Notes: generated by a model from the letters alone, not told the origin. Counted from the first letter of the stretch, positions 36,752 to 45,962 are shown. The stretch is DNA of 64,000 bases from Fimbriimonadia bacterium (GCA_026129765.1 JAHCHP010000010.1:1-64000), one strand, 5' to 3'. Numbers and translations: made by a program.

Positions 36752-36777
36752 GATTCCCGCGTTCGCGGGAATGACGG
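36752..36777. repeat. Dispersed element A
   Basis: Same as 10743-10768: ATTCCCGCG-TT-CGCGGGAAT perfect palindrome within GGATTCCC...GAATGACGG. Upstream, CGGCTTCGCATAGAAGCC forms a further hairpin. Confidence 0.8.
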
Positions 36778-36833
36778 CGCACTGCGATTTTCTTTGGATA
36801 GGCTTCCGATAAACGGTGGCTTAAACATCGTTT

Positions 36834-37622
36834 CTACTTATCAAGAAGGGGTAAGAGCGATTTCAACGAGTCCCAAATATAGTCCGGTTGCAACTCGGCA
36901 GGAAGCGCCTCTGCCTCTGCCCTCGTAGAAATGCCGGTAAGCGCGAGCGCGCAAGGCACGCCTGCCTGCTTTGCGAGGGCAATATCCGTATCCAGGCGAT
37001 CCCCTACTAAAAATGCCTCTGACCGGGACATCCCCGCCTCTTGCAGCAACAGGTCCAGAATCAAAACATTCGGTTTCCCCACCACAAATGGATCGGCTCC
37101 TCCCGCTGTTTGAATTGCTGCGACCATCGTTCCCGCGCCGGGCAGCACTCTTCCGCCTTCTGCGGGATAGGTCGCGTCCGCATTCGTCGCGATGAGGCGC
37201 GCGCCCGATAACAACGCATATTGCGCCAGCCTTAGACGCTCATAGCTGAACGATTTGTCGATCCCGACAACCACCGCATCGGCAGCCTCCGTTTCGGGGT
37301 TTTTCGTGAAGCGGAAGCCGCTGGCATGGAGTTCCTCGCGCAAGCCCGGCTCCCCCACCACAAACAGGCAGGCATCCGACTTCCACGATTGCAAAAAACG
37401 CGCGGTCGCCCAAGCAGAGGTCATAAACTGCTCTGGCGAGGCAGGAATACCCATGCGTTGTAATCGATGGGCATACTGTTCGCGGGTCAAACCGGAATTG
37501 TTGGTCAGGAAATAGGTTGGCACTCCCCGCGCCTGCAGGGCAAGTAAGGTCTCGACCGCATCAGGAATCGGCTCGCTGCCCCGGTAGAGAACCCCATCTA
37601 AATCAAAAATAAAAGCTTTCAT
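36834..37622 (-). CDS. HAD-IIA family phosphatase
   Basis: 262 residues. Motif I FDLDGVLYRG (nucleophile D7, D9), motif II FLTNNSGLTREQ, lysine in GKPN, motif III FLVGDRLDTDIALAKQAG. Class IIA HADs include NagD and p-nitrophenylphosphatases acting on small phosphomonoesters. Overlaps the polyprenyl synthase by 4 nt, so the two are coupled; a role in dephosphorylating isoprenoid intermediates is possible but not shown. Confidence 0.9.
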   Translation of the reverse strand: MKAFIFDLDGVLYRGSEPIPDAVETLLALQARGVPTYFLTNNSGLTREQYAHRLQRMGIPASPEQFMTSAWATARFLQSWKSDACLFVVGEPGLREELHASGFRFTKNPETEAADAVVVGIDKSFSYERLRLAQYALLSGARLIATNADATYPAEGGRVLPGAGTMVAAIQTAGGADPFVVGKPNVLILDLLLQEAGMSRSEAFLVGDRLDTDIALAKQAGVPCALALTGISTRAEAEALPAELQPDYIWDSLKSLLPLLDK

Positions 37623-38662
37623 TTGGAACGCGAAACCACAAAATCGGCGACCTCCAGCAACGCGCTTTTCGCGTTGGAGGGGGGCAGCGTTTCCAACGAT
37701 TGCAACGCCTGTTGAAGATGAGAACGCGCCGCCTCTTGCGCAACATCAATACAGCCTGTTTGTTGCATTTGCTGAATCCATTCGGTCAACCGTTCAGGCG
37801 CGATCTCGGTTCCAAAACTCTCTCTCAGGCGTGTTCGCTCGTTTTCGTCGCTTTGCGCATAGAGTCGCAGCAAGGGCAGCGTGGCGCATCCCTCACGGAA
37901 ATCGGTGCCAATCGCTTTGCCTGTCAAGGCGGGGTCCCCCACATAATCCAATAGGTCATCCACGACTTGGAACGCCATGCCAATATGCAGCCCAAACTGC
38001 TCCAAAGCGCGCACCACCGCGGCGTCTGCCTGCGCCAACATCGCGCCAATCGCGCAACATCCCGATAGAAACACAGCGGTTTTCCTGCGCAGCACCTCGA
38101 AATACGCCTCTTCTGAAATGTCAATCTTGTTGCGCAGGAAAACCGCCGCGACTTCGCCTTCGCTCATTTCGCGCGTGATAATCGCCACCTTCTGAATCAG
38201 GTTCAGATCGCCGTCGTGCGCCAGGTGATACATGGCGCGAGTCAACAAGTAATCGCCCGATAACACTGTGGCTAAGTTGCCATACAGCGCGTTCGCGGTG
38301 GGTTTACCGCGCCGCGTTTCCGTTCCATCAATCACATCATCATGCACCAGCGACGCCATATGAATCAACTCCATGCAGGCAGCGATTTTCACCAGCCGGT
38401 CGCGCATGCCATGTCCATTGTTCATCAGAGAAGCATATTTTTCAGGATGGGCGACTTGCGCGCTCAGAATGACCAACGCGGGGCGCAGCCGTTTACCGCC
38501 CGCCCGCAGCAGGTGACGCCCCAACTCGCTGAGTTCGCGAACCGGCGTATCGATTTGAGTTTCCAGATATTGCTCCACCATATCCAGTTCCGGACGCGCG
38601 AAATCCAGCGCGCCCAGCGTTTGGTTCATCTGCTGGAGGGTTGGCGAGGTTAAGATAGACAT
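37619..38662 (-). CDS. Polyprenyl diphosphate synthase
   Basis: 347 residues. Makes long isoprenoid diphosphates by head-to-tail condensation. First Asp-rich motif in LVHDDVIDGTETRRG, second in FQVVDDLLDYVGD; GGKRLRPALVILSA at the start of the domain. It overlaps ubiE by 13 nt, pointing to the side chain of menaquinone as the product. Chain length cannot be read with confidence. Confidence 0.93.
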   Translation of the reverse strand: MSILTSPTLQQMNQTLGALDFARPELDMVEQYLETQIDTPVRELSELGRHLLRAGGKRLRPALVILSAQVAHPEKYASLMNNGHGMRDRLVKIAACMELIHMASLVHDDVIDGTETRRGKPTANALYGNLATVLSGDYLLTRAMYHLAHDGDLNLIQKVAIITREMSEGEVAAVFLRNKIDISEEAYFEVLRRKTAVFLSGCCAIGAMLAQADAAVVRALEQFGLHIGMAFQVVDDLLDYVGDPALTGKAIGTDFREGCATLPLLRLYAQSDENERTRLRESFGTEIAPERLTEWIQQMQQTGCIDVAQEAARSHLQQALQSLETLPPSNAKSALLEVADFVVSRSK

Positions 38663-39426
38663 GATTTAACTCCCGTATGGATACAGACCACACCGAGTGA
38701 GAGGTCTTGATAACGTGTCCGTTCAAAGCCTGCTTCGCTCATCAGCCCCAACAGAGTGTCTCGCTCGATGTAAGATTGAATAGAATTAGGTAAATAGAGA
38801 TAAGCGTCCTCTTGACTGAGCAATTTGCCGATCCTTGGCAGCAAGCGCAGCGAGTAGAAATCGTAAAATGGGCGCATCAGCGGATGACGCGGGCGGTTCA
38901 ATTCCAGGCAGACAAAACGACCGCCGGGCTTCAACACTCGCCAAGCCTCTCTCAGCGCGCGCGGTTTGTCGATCAGGTTGCGCATGCCAAAAGCGATAGT
39001 CACGGCATCGAAACAAGCGTCCGTAAACGGCAGACTGTGCGCATCACCCAACAGCCAATGCACGCGCGCTGCTCCTTCAGGACGCGCCTTTTCCCGCCCA
39101 ATTTGCAGCATGGGTTCGCAGAAATCGACCGCAAACACCTGCCCATTGGGACCGGTATGGCGGGCTAATTCAATGGACAAATCGCCTGTTCCTGCGCACA
39201 GGTCCAGCGCGCAATCGCCGGGTTCGACCGCCGTGAGACGCGCAGCCACCCTCCGCCACCGGTGATGCATGCGCAGGCTCAGCACCGAATTCAGCAGGTC
39301 ATAGCGAGCGGCAATCGCGGCGAACATGCCTTTTACATAGCGATGGCGATCTTCGTCGTATCGCTGCCACATCGGCGGTTCAGGCGTAGGGTCTGATTTT
39401 GCATCGGACTTTGTGCTTAGTTTCAC
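38650..39426 (-). CDS. ubiE: Demethylmenaquinone methyltransferase
   Basis: 258 residues, SAM-dependent UbiE/MenG type. MHHRWRRVAARL, LDLCAGTGDLSIELAR (motif I), VDFCEPML, and AFGMRNLIDKPRALREAWRVLKPGG are typical. The GTG at 39426 lies 10 nt from a TATAAT box; the frame continues 42 nt further but that would start upstream of the promoter. With the polyprenyl synthase it points to menaquinone as the quinone. Confidence 0.92.
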   Translation of the reverse strand: MKLSTKSDAKSDPTPEPPMWQRYDEDRHRYVKGMFAAIAARYDLLNSVLSLRMHHRWRRVAARLTAVEPGDCALDLCAGTGDLSIELARHTGPNGQVFAVDFCEPMLQIGREKARPEGAARVHWLLGDAHSLPFTDACFDAVTIAFGMRNLIDKPRALREAWRVLKPGGRFVCLELNRPRHPLMRPFYDFYSLRLLPRIGKLLSQEDAYLYLPNSIQSYIERDTLLGLMSEAGFERTRYQDLSLGVVCIHTGVKSCLS

Positions 39427-39436
39427 AATCCCCCAA

Positions 39437-39444
39437 ATTATACC
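39437..39444 (-). promoter_or_regulatory. Extended -10 box before ubiE
   Basis: GGTATAAT on the minus strand (hexamer 39437-39442), 10 nt from the GTG, no Shine-Dalgarno. Confidence 0.55.
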
Positions 39445-39499
39445 CTTTTTGCGGGTTTCTTTGGGCAAAGAGGCAGAGAAAAGGAGGGATACGCCCTAT

Positions 39500-40009
39500 T
39501 CAGAACATGCGCTTCAAGCGTGTATGCGCGAAATCCAAGAGCGAGTGCGCTGCGCCGCCCGCCACCAAACCGATGCAAATCGCTATCCATTCCGCAGGGT
39601 AATCGGTGAATAACCGGCTGGCATTGCGTAACCACGAATGAGGATCGGCATCCCAAGCGATTCCCAGCCTTTGCGCGCCCCAAACCGCGCCTACCGCCAA
39701 CAAACTGCCCACCACCAGCAAGTAGCCTGCCCGCAACAGAGGTCCCACACCCAACCCATGCGAAATCCAACTACGGTGCGGAACCATCTTTTGATAGGGC
39801 CACCAGAGCCAGCGTAAAGGTCCCCAGCGTTTATAAGCGGACGATTCGATATCGAGGTCGCTGGAAAGCCAAATGCCTGAAAAGGTGTAGGTAGCGATTG
39901 CCAGCCATGCTAAAGGCTGCTGGAGCGAATCTACTTGGAGGTAGACCACCGGCACCGCGGCGGCGGCTGTGCCTACTGTGACCCAATCATGCACCTTTCC
40001 ACTCGGCAT
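39500..40009 (-). CDS. DUF2227 putative metal-binding membrane protein
   Basis: 169 residues. Begins MPSGKVHDWVTVGTAAA and continues with SSDLDIESSAYKRWGPLRWL and MVPHRSWISHGLG, the His/Asp pattern of this family, with several hydrophobic helices. Predicted metal-binding membrane hydrolase-like protein. Five nucleotides after rpoD on the same strand, probably the last gene of the dnaG-rpoD unit. Confidence 0.82.
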   Translation of the reverse strand: MPSGKVHDWVTVGTAAAAVPVVYLQVDSLQQPLAWLAIATYTFSGIWLSSDLDIESSAYKRWGPLRWLWWPYQKMVPHRSWISHGLGVGPLLRAGYLLVVGSLLAVGAVWGAQRLGIAWDADPHSWLRNASRLFTDYPAEWIAICIGLVAGGAAHSLLDFAHTRLKRMF

Positions 40010-40014
40010 ACGCT

Positions 40015-41088
40015 TTATGTACCCTCTTCTTGGTCTTTACGCTGGTTTTCGCCCCGAAGTTTCTTGAGGGCGCGCGCCTCGAGCTGTCGAACCCGTTCGC
40101 GAGTCAACTGCATATGCTGTCCGATCTCTTCCAGCGTCATAGGTTCAGAGTTGCTTAAGCCGTACCGAAGCGTGATAACGGCGCGTTCGCGCTCCGTCAG
40201 GGTGTCTAAGAGGTCTTCAATCCGTTCCCGGACTTGCTCGCGTTCTAAGGCGGTATCGGGCATATCGGATTCTTCATCCATCAGCTTATCCAGCAAAGAG
40301 ACTTCTTCATTCTCAGTGACGGGCATTTCCAACGAAATCGCATCGGGGATGACCTTCATCAAGTTAGTAATCTGTTCTGGGGTCATGTTCATGCCGCTTG
40401 CCAATTCTCCAATGCTCGGCTTGCGCCCCAACATCTGTTGCAGTTCATTGGAGACCCGCACCAACTGCTGAATATGCTGCATCATGTGATTAGGCAGCCG
40501 GATAAGACGCGCCTGTTCTTTGAGGGCGCGCGTAATCGCTTGCTTGATCCACCAACTGGCATAGGTGCTGAAACGGCAGCCTTTCTGTTCATCAAACCGT
40601 TCGATGGCGCGCATCAGCCCGATATTGCCTTCCTGGATCAAATCGGAGATGGGCATCCCCCGCCCCACATAGCGCCGGGCTATCGAAATCACCAACCGGA
40701 AATTGGCGTGCGCCAGAGTCCAGCGCGCCTGTTCATCGCCCATCCGCGCCTGGCGCGCCAGGGTCTGCTCTTTTTGAGGGTTCAACAGCGGTACACGCGA
40801 GGCTTGGCGAATCCACATCCGAACGCTGTCTTCCAGGGGTTCCTCTTCTATGGCAGCGATTTCCGCGTCGGTGGCTGCCATCGTCTCTTCCAGGCGTGTC
40901 TCCAGCGGGTCCGTCTCCACAACAGGAATACCCAGTCGCTCTAACATCTCCAACAAGGTTTCCAATGTCTCAGGGTCGGACATCTCCATAGGCAGCGTGT
41001 TGTTTAGCTCATCAAAGGTCATAAAGCCCTGCATTCTGCCTTTCTCGATCATCTGTCTAAAATCATCCGTTTCATAGTAAGGGGTCAC
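40015..41088 (-). CDS. rpoD: Primary sigma factor (RpoD/SigA type)
   Basis: 357 residues with the full set of group 1 features: region 1.1-like N-terminus (DDFRQMIEKGRMQGFMTFDE), then regions 2 (DLIQEGNIGLMRAIERFDEQ, RFSTYASWWIKQAITRAL), 3 and 4 (TLEEIGQHMQLTRERVRQLE). Region 4 has the helix-turn-helix for -35 contact. Located directly after dnaG, the classic macromolecular-synthesis arrangement. Its region 2 can recognise the TATAAT boxes noted here. Confidence 0.95.
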   Translation of the reverse strand: MTPYYETDDFRQMIEKGRMQGFMTFDELNNTLPMEMSDPETLETLLEMLERLGIPVVETDPLETRLEETMAATDAEIAAIEEEPLEDSVRMWIRQASRVPLLNPQKEQTLARQARMGDEQARWTLAHANFRLVISIARRYVGRGMPISDLIQEGNIGLMRAIERFDEQKGCRFSTYASWWIKQAITRALKEQARLIRLPNHMMQHIQQLVRVSNELQQMLGRKPSIGELASGMNMTPEQITNLMKVIPDAISLEMPVTENEEVSLLDKLMDEESDMPDTALEREQVRERIEDLLDTLTERERAVITLRYGLSNSEPMTLEEIGQHMQLTRERVRQLEARALKKLRGENQRKDQEEGT

Positions 41089-41140
41089 TGCTTTCTACTC
41101 CTTCCCTTTCGGGCTGTATGCTTTCCTTTGCAATTCGCGT

Positions 41141-42955
41141 TCATCCATTAGATGGCTTCTCTTTAAGTTCGGCAAGCAGGGAGAGGTATTCCTGCATAAG
41201 TGGGTCCTCTGGCGCAATTTCTCCTTTCGATATCCGCCTCGTCAACTCCGTACGCCGCGCTTTTTTCTGCTGGCGCTGCAGATAAGCGATACAATCGGCG
41301 ATGAGCGAACGGTTGAGCGGTTCGGCGTCTTTCAGTAAGAGCGCGGTGACTTTTTGTTGGAGTGTTTCATCGGACAGGGACGCAATCAGTGTATCCGCCA
41401 CCGCATGCGCGGTCAGCAGTTGGTTCTCTTGCCAAAGCTGCGCAATCTGATGATACTCGCTAACACGCCAGACATAACTCGACACAAAGGGCATCGCTTC
41501 TTTCCTCAGGTCCGGTTCACACATCGCCCGGATCAGGGTTTGTTCCGCATGGCGGATGGCGCGCGGGATCGCAGCCGATTGTAGTTCCGCGGCGGGTATC
41601 GGGTTTGCAGGCTCTTCCGTGGGCTTTTGTTCGTCCTTTCGTTTGAACTTGGTTTTTCGGCGCAACAGCCGGTTCAAATCATCGCGCAGCGCGCTCTCCG
41701 CGCCTTGCGGGTTCATCGCATAACTGGGCGCAAAAGGCGCGAGCCACTCCAGATAACTTTCCCGTTCGATGGCGTTGGGAACGGCGGCGATAATGGGAAG
41801 CGCGGATTGGATTAAAGCGGCGCGCTCTCCCATGTTTAATGTTTCCACATGTTCCAAATCTCTCCCAAGCACTCTTTGCAGGGCAAACATGGGCGCGCGA
41901 ACCGCCTCCTCGATACAGGTCTTGAGCGCGTCTGCCCCGCGCGCTTTCAACAGGCTGTCGGGGTCCTCGCCGGGAGGCAGTTGTGCCACCCAAGCTGGAA
42001 TCTCAAATGCCTGTAATATTTCCGCCGAACGCATCGCTGCCTTTGCGCCCGCTTCATCCGAGTCAAAGAGTAGGTAGACTCGGTCCACCATTCGTTTCAA
42101 GCGCGCCGCATGATCCTCTGAAAAGGCGGTTCCCAGGGTCGCGAGGGCATGGGTGAAGCCAAATTGATGCAGCATAATCAAATCTAAGTAGCCTTCCGCA
42201 ATCAACGCGGTTCGCTCCCGCAAAATCGCCGCGCGCGCCAGATGCCAGCCATAGAAGATTTTTCGTTTTTCAAAGAGCGGCGTTTCAGGCGAGTTCAGGT
42301 ATTTTGGTTCCCCTTCCCCCATCACCCTGCCCCCAAACGCCACCACGCGCCCGCTTTGGTCATGGATGGGGAACATCAGGCGGTTTCGGAAACGGTCATA
42401 CCAACCTTGTTTGCCCTCTTCCACTAAACCGGCAATTTGCGCGTCGGTCAGCGATACATGGTTGTTTTGGAAAAAGGTGGTCATCGCGTCCCACTGGTCA
42501 GGCGCAAAACCCAATCCGAACTGGTTCGCGATTTCTGGTTTGATTCCCCTGCCCAGAATATAGTCACGCGCAGGCTGATTTTTTTTCAGGCTTTGCCGGA
42601 AGAAGAATTGCGCGGCGGAAATGGGTCGTTTGAGCCGTTCCAGCGTATCGGCGCGTTCATAGTCTACCCTTTCCGGCGTTAGTTCTATGCCCGCGCGCTC
42701 CGCCAGTTTTTGGAGCGCGTCTCGAAACCCGATGCCCTCGATGCGTTCGATAAACGCGAAATGATCGCCGCTGGCGCCGCAGCCAAAACAGTGGAAGCGT
42801 CCTAAGGCGGGACTGACATGAAAAGAGGGGGTTTTCTCCGAGTGAAACGGACATAACCCCCTATAATTTTTGCCTGCGCGTTCCAGGCGCGTATAGTCGG
42901 AGATCAACTCAACGAGATCGATACGCGAGCGTATCTCTTCCCGTGGGTCAGCCAT
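41141..42955 (-). CDS. dnaG: DNA primase
   Basis: 604 residues. N-terminal zinc finger CPFHSEKTPSFHVS ... FHCFGCGASGD; TOPRIM core with AEGYLDLIMLHQFG and LFDSDEAGAKAAMRS; variable C-terminal helicase-contact region. Synthesises replication primers. GGAG about 8 nt before the ATG. Rpod follows 52 nt later. Confidence 0.96.
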   Translation of the reverse strand: MADPREEIRSRIDLVELISDYTRLERAGKNYRGLCPFHSEKTPSFHVSPALGRFHCFGCGASGDHFAFIERIEGIGFRDALQKLAERAGIELTPERVDYERADTLERLKRPISAAQFFFRQSLKKNQPARDYILGRGIKPEIANQFGLGFAPDQWDAMTTFFQNNHVSLTDAQIAGLVEEGKQGWYDRFRNRLMFPIHDQSGRVVAFGGRVMGEGEPKYLNSPETPLFEKRKIFYGWHLARAAILRERTALIAEGYLDLIMLHQFGFTHALATLGTAFSEDHAARLKRMVDRVYLLFDSDEAGAKAAMRSAEILQAFEIPAWVAQLPPGEDPDSLLKARGADALKTCIEEAVRAPMFALQRVLGRDLEHVETLNMGERAALIQSALPIIAAVPNAIERESYLEWLAPFAPSYAMNPQGAESALRDDLNRLLRRKTKFKRKDEQKPTEEPANPIPAAELQSAAIPRAIRHAEQTLIRAMCEPDLRKEAMPFVSSYVWRVSEYHQIAQLWQENQLLTAHAVADTLIASLSDETLQQKVTALLLKDAEPLNRSLIADCIAYLQRQQKKARRTELTRRISKGEIAPEDPLMQEYLSLLAELKEKPSNG

Positions 42956-42977
42956 ACGAATCTTATCTCCAGGTTAC

Positions 42978-42983
42978 ATTATA
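42978..42983 (-). promoter_or_regulatory. -10 box for dnaG
   Basis: TATAAT on the minus strand, 22 nt from the ATG, overlapping the TAA stop of the preceding gene. Suggests that dnaG-rpoD can be transcribed apart from that gene. Confidence 0.45.
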
Positions 42984-43779
42984 GTCTGGGACCCGCTCCC
43001 ATTCCGGGTGGAGGAGGCAATTCGCCGGGGCTGCCCATCGCGCCGCCGCCGGGTCCGCCGCCTGCGCCGGGCATACCACCGCCCGCACCGCCACCGCCGC
43101 CTGAGAAGCCCATGCCGGTGCGCGGAATTCCTGCCGCAACGATGACCGCAATGACGGTATGCTTCTTCGAGTCGAGAATAAAGGCAACATTGCGCCGGTT
43201 GTAGCGAATGGCGTAAACGTTCCCTTGATACTCATGCTCGGTGGGGTAGCCGTAAGCCGTCACTACTTTCTTGTAGGAATCGCCCAGCGTGATGCCTTTC
43301 GTGGTTCGAACCCGGGGATTGGGTTTCAAGCCGTACGCCATCATCTGGATGATGCGCCCATCTTTGTTCGCGAGGAACAAGTAGTTGTAGCCGCCCTTGA
43401 CTTGATAGCGGTACAGCGTTTCGGTTTCAATGCTGGTTGTGCCAGAACCGCCGCCTAAGCCGCCGCCACCGCCCATGTCACCACCCATAGGTCCACCCAA
43501 ACCGCCAGGGGCTCCCATCGGACCTCCCATCGGTCCGCCCATCGGCGCGCCGCCAAGACCGGGCGCTCCACCGGGCATCCCGCCGCCCGCGCCACCGATT
43601 GCTACCGTTTGGGGCGTGATTTCTGTGGGGTTGCCAAAAGCCTTTAATACGCTGACCACCGGGCTGAACAGCCGCAGCCCCAATAACCTCATTTCTGGTT
43701 GCGCTTGTTGAGCGAACCCCGCGCCCATCACCATCGTAACAGCGGCTGCGCATGCCAGTCGACGCCAATTCATTGTCAT
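42979..43779 (-). CDS. Exported Gly/Pro/Met-rich protein
   Basis: 266 residues with a signal peptide (VTMVMGAGFAQQ). Two Gly-rich low-complexity regions (about residues 65-115 and near the C-terminus, with PMGGPMGGPMGAPGG runs) flank a folded middle containing GYNYLFLANKDGRI, VRTTKGITLGDSYKKVV and YAIRYNRRNVAFIL. The middle resembles SmpA/BamE-like or DUF-type beta folds only loosely. AGGAGG sits 9 nt before the ATG 43779. Function unknown. Confidence 0.65.
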   Translation of the reverse strand: MTMNWRRLACAAAVTMVMGAGFAQQAQPEMRLLGLRLFSPVVSVLKAFGNPTEITPQTVAIGGAGGGMPGGAPGLGGAPMGGPMGGPMGAPGGLGGPMGGDMGGGGGLGGGSGTTSIETETLYRYQVKGGYNYLFLANKDGRIIQMMAYGLKPNPRVRTTKGITLGDSYKKVVTAYGYPTEHEYQGNVYAIRYNRRNVAFILDSKKHTVIAVIVAAGIPRTGMGFSGGGGGAGGGMPGAGGGPGGGAMGSPGELPPPPGMGAGPRL

Positions 43780-43881
43780 TCGATAAAACCTCCTCACAAA
43801 TCTCCTCTCTATATTTTAGACCATAAATGGTCGATTCCTGCACATTTTCTTTGCATTTTCGGCTATCATATATAGAGACTC

Positions 43882-44022
43882 ATGAATCGCGTTCAAGGTT
43901 CAAAAGGATCGGGGTGGCGGATAGCGCTGGCTCTTTGCCTGTTGGCGGGAGTCCTTTATTGGTTTTGGATACGCCCTTTCCAGCAGCCACCGAGCGAGAT
44001 TCAGATCGAATTCCGACCATGA
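43882..44022 (+). CDS. 46-residue single-pass membrane peptide
   Basis: Too short for many callers. It starts MNRVQGSKGSGWRIALALCL, has one helix to about residue 30 (GVLYWFWI) and ends with a short polar tail IQIEFRP. Its stop overlaps the ATG of the YchF-like gene (ATGA), the hallmark of translational coupling, and a basic N-terminus favours a cytoplasmic N-end. AT-rich TATCATATATAG lies just upstream. Real expression is not proven. Confidence 0.5.
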   Translation: MNRVQGSKGSGWRIALALCLLAGVLYWFWIRPFQQPPSEIQIEFRP

Positions 44023-45074
44023 AAATCGCTTTAATTGGATTCCCGCTTAGCGGCAAAACCACGCTTTTTGAGGCTATCAGCCAGGGACAATCGCGCGACG
44101 GTATCGCCAGTGTGCCAGTTCCCGACCCACGTTTAGACAAAATTATCGAAATCGCCAAACCGAAAAAAGTGACTCCTGTTTCGTTGGAATGGCACGACGA
44201 CATTCCCGATATCGTGACCGACAAACCGGAAACGGTCCGAACGACGCTCAGCGCGGCGCGGCAGATGGACCTGTTGGTATGCGTTTTGCGCTTGTTCGAT
44301 ACGCCATTCGCGCCCTACCATACGGACATTCATCCCTTGCGCGACCTGCGATTCTGGCTGGAAGAGTGTTTACTGACCGACCTGCAAACGGTGGAAAACC
44401 GTCTGGAGCGGCTGAAAAAGCTGTTTCAATCGCGCAAGGAATCGGCAGCAGACCGGGCAGAAGCCCAAATTTTGGAAACGATGCGCGCTGCGCTCAGCGA
44501 AGGTAAGCCTGTCCGCCTGTTGGAAATTCCAGAGGAGACCTTGAACAAAATGCGCGGCTTTGGGCTGTTATCCGCCAAGCCGATGATCGCGGTCGCCAAT
44601 TTGTCTGAGTCGTTGTTGGGCAAACCGGAAGCCGACCCGCTGCCTGCCCTGCGCGCGCTCTGCGAAGAACAAGGGATCGGTTTATGCACGATCTGCGCGA
44701 CCTTTGAGCGCGACTTACTGGCGTTGTCGCCCGAAGAACAGGAGGAATATTTGGAAATGGCGGAGTTAGAAAGCCCGCAGTTGCCCTCCCTCATTCGCCA
44801 GGTGTATGACCAGTGCCGTCTGCAAGTGTTCTATACGATTGGTGAAGACACCCGCGCTTGGCTGCTATCCCGAGGCAGTTCGGCGGTGGAGGCGGCAGGC
44901 GTGATCCATTCTGATTTAGCGCGCGGGTTCATCCGTACTGAGGTGATAACCTTTGAAGATTTCGAGGCGCACGGAGGTTGGGACCCCGCGCACAAAGCCG
45001 GTAAAATGCGATTAGAGGGGCGCGAATATATCGTGAAAGATGGCGACGCGCTGCATATCCGCTTCAAAGTGTGA
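44019..45074 (+). CDS. Divergent YchF/OBG-like NTPase
   Basis: 351 residues. The C-terminal TGS-type region follows YchF closely (VFYTIGEDTRAWLLSRGSSA, AAGVIHSDLARGFIRTEVI, LEGREYIVKDGDALHIRF). The P-loop is GFPLSGKTT instead of the usual GFPNVGKST, no DxxG (DIAGLV-type) switch II is seen, and the specificity motif is NLSE, in line with the NxxE of YchF ATPases. The coiled-coil helix is shortened. YchF binds ribosomes and 70S-related factors; this relative may have lost or altered hydrolysis. ATG at 44019 is chosen by the P-loop position. Confidence 0.8.
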   Translation: MKIALIGFPLSGKTTLFEAISQGQSRDGIASVPVPDPRLDKIIEIAKPKKVTPVSLEWHDDIPDIVTDKPETVRTTLSAARQMDLLVCVLRLFDTPFAPYHTDIHPLRDLRFWLEECLLTDLQTVENRLERLKKLFQSRKESAADRAEAQILETMRAALSEGKPVRLLEIPEETLNKMRGFGLLSAKPMIAVANLSESLLGKPEADPLPALRALCEEQGIGLCTICATFERDLLALSPEEQEEYLEMAELESPQLPSLIRQVYDQCRLQVFYTIGEDTRAWLLSRGSSAVEAAGVIHSDLARGFIRTEVITFEDFEAHGGWDPAHKAGKMRLEGREYIVKDGDALHIRFKV

Positions 45075-45110
45075 ACGGGTGAGCGGCACCGTGGACCGCT
45101 CCCCGATTTC

Positions 45111-45962
45111 TCAAAACATGGCTTGCGCGCCTTGCAGAGCAGCCTGCGCCTTCTGCATAAACTCTTTTAGAGAGCCATCGCTGAAATCGATAATGGCTAA
45201 CAGCGCAGGGTCTAACTCTAACGCGTTGACCTCTTGGCTTAACGGGTAGCCCAACGTGTTTGCGCAATAATCGGCAAATTGGACAATTGCATTCTCTGGG
45301 TTGCCCGTCTGCGCCGCGTTATGATGGTGAAGCACTAAATCGGCGATAGGATTGGGCAGGTTCCAGCGGTCTACCAGCGCAGCGCCGACGTCGGCATGGG
45401 TAAAGCCGAACAGCTCCTGCTCGGCTTCAACCACGCTTTTGCCCCGCTTTGTTACCATCTCGCGCAGGTCTCCCATCCACTCGCTCATGGAGGTGGACAG
45501 GATCAGCTTTCCTACATCGTGCAGTAACCCCGCGGTGAATAGTTCGCTTGGGTTCTTCAGCTCGATTTGTTTCGCGCATAATTGCGCAATCAACCCGGTT
45601 GCCAGGGCATGCTTCCATAAGCCGTCCTTATCCTCTGTGTAGCCGTTCAAGGTCTTTTGCATCAGGGGATAGGTGGCAGCCAGCAGCGCGAGGTTTTTGA
45701 TGGCTTGCGCGCCCAGCACGATCACTGCCTCTTCTATTGAGGCGATTCGCCGTGACAACCCAAAATAGGCGGAATTAACCATCCTCAACGCGCGGGCAGT
45801 CAGCGCTTGATCTTTGTAGATCATCGCGCCGATTTTCTGCGCGTTCATCTGCGGGTCATCTGCCATTTGATAGACGCGCATAACCACGTCCGGCAGGCTT
45901 GGCAGGTCTTGTATTTTGCTTACCAGCGCTTCCGCGCTCATCTCTTCCTTGATCGCTAACAC
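45111..45962 (-). CDS. HDOD-domain protein
   Basis: 283 residues. HDOD fold (HD-related output domain) over about residues 15-215: LPSLPDVVMRVYQMADDP, VNSAYFGLSRRIASIEEAVI, TAGLLHDVGKLIL and FTHADVGAALVDRWNLP. HDOD proteins are linked to signalling, motility and c-di-GMP; no GGDEF or kinase domain is attached here. TTG/GTG-type start next to a short intergenic gap. Confidence 0.85.
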   Translation of the reverse strand: MLAIKEEMSAEALVSKIQDLPSLPDVVMRVYQMADDPQMNAQKIGAMIYKDQALTARALRMVNSAYFGLSRRIASIEEAVIVLGAQAIKNLALLAATYPLMQKTLNGYTEDKDGLWKHALATGLIAQLCAKQIELKNPSELFTAGLLHDVGKLILSTSMSEWMGDLREMVTKRGKSVVEAEQELFGFTHADVGAALVDRWNLPNPIADLVLHHHNAAQTGNPENAIVQFADYCANTLGYPLSQEVNALELDPALLAIIDFSDGSLKEFMQKAQAALQGAQAMF

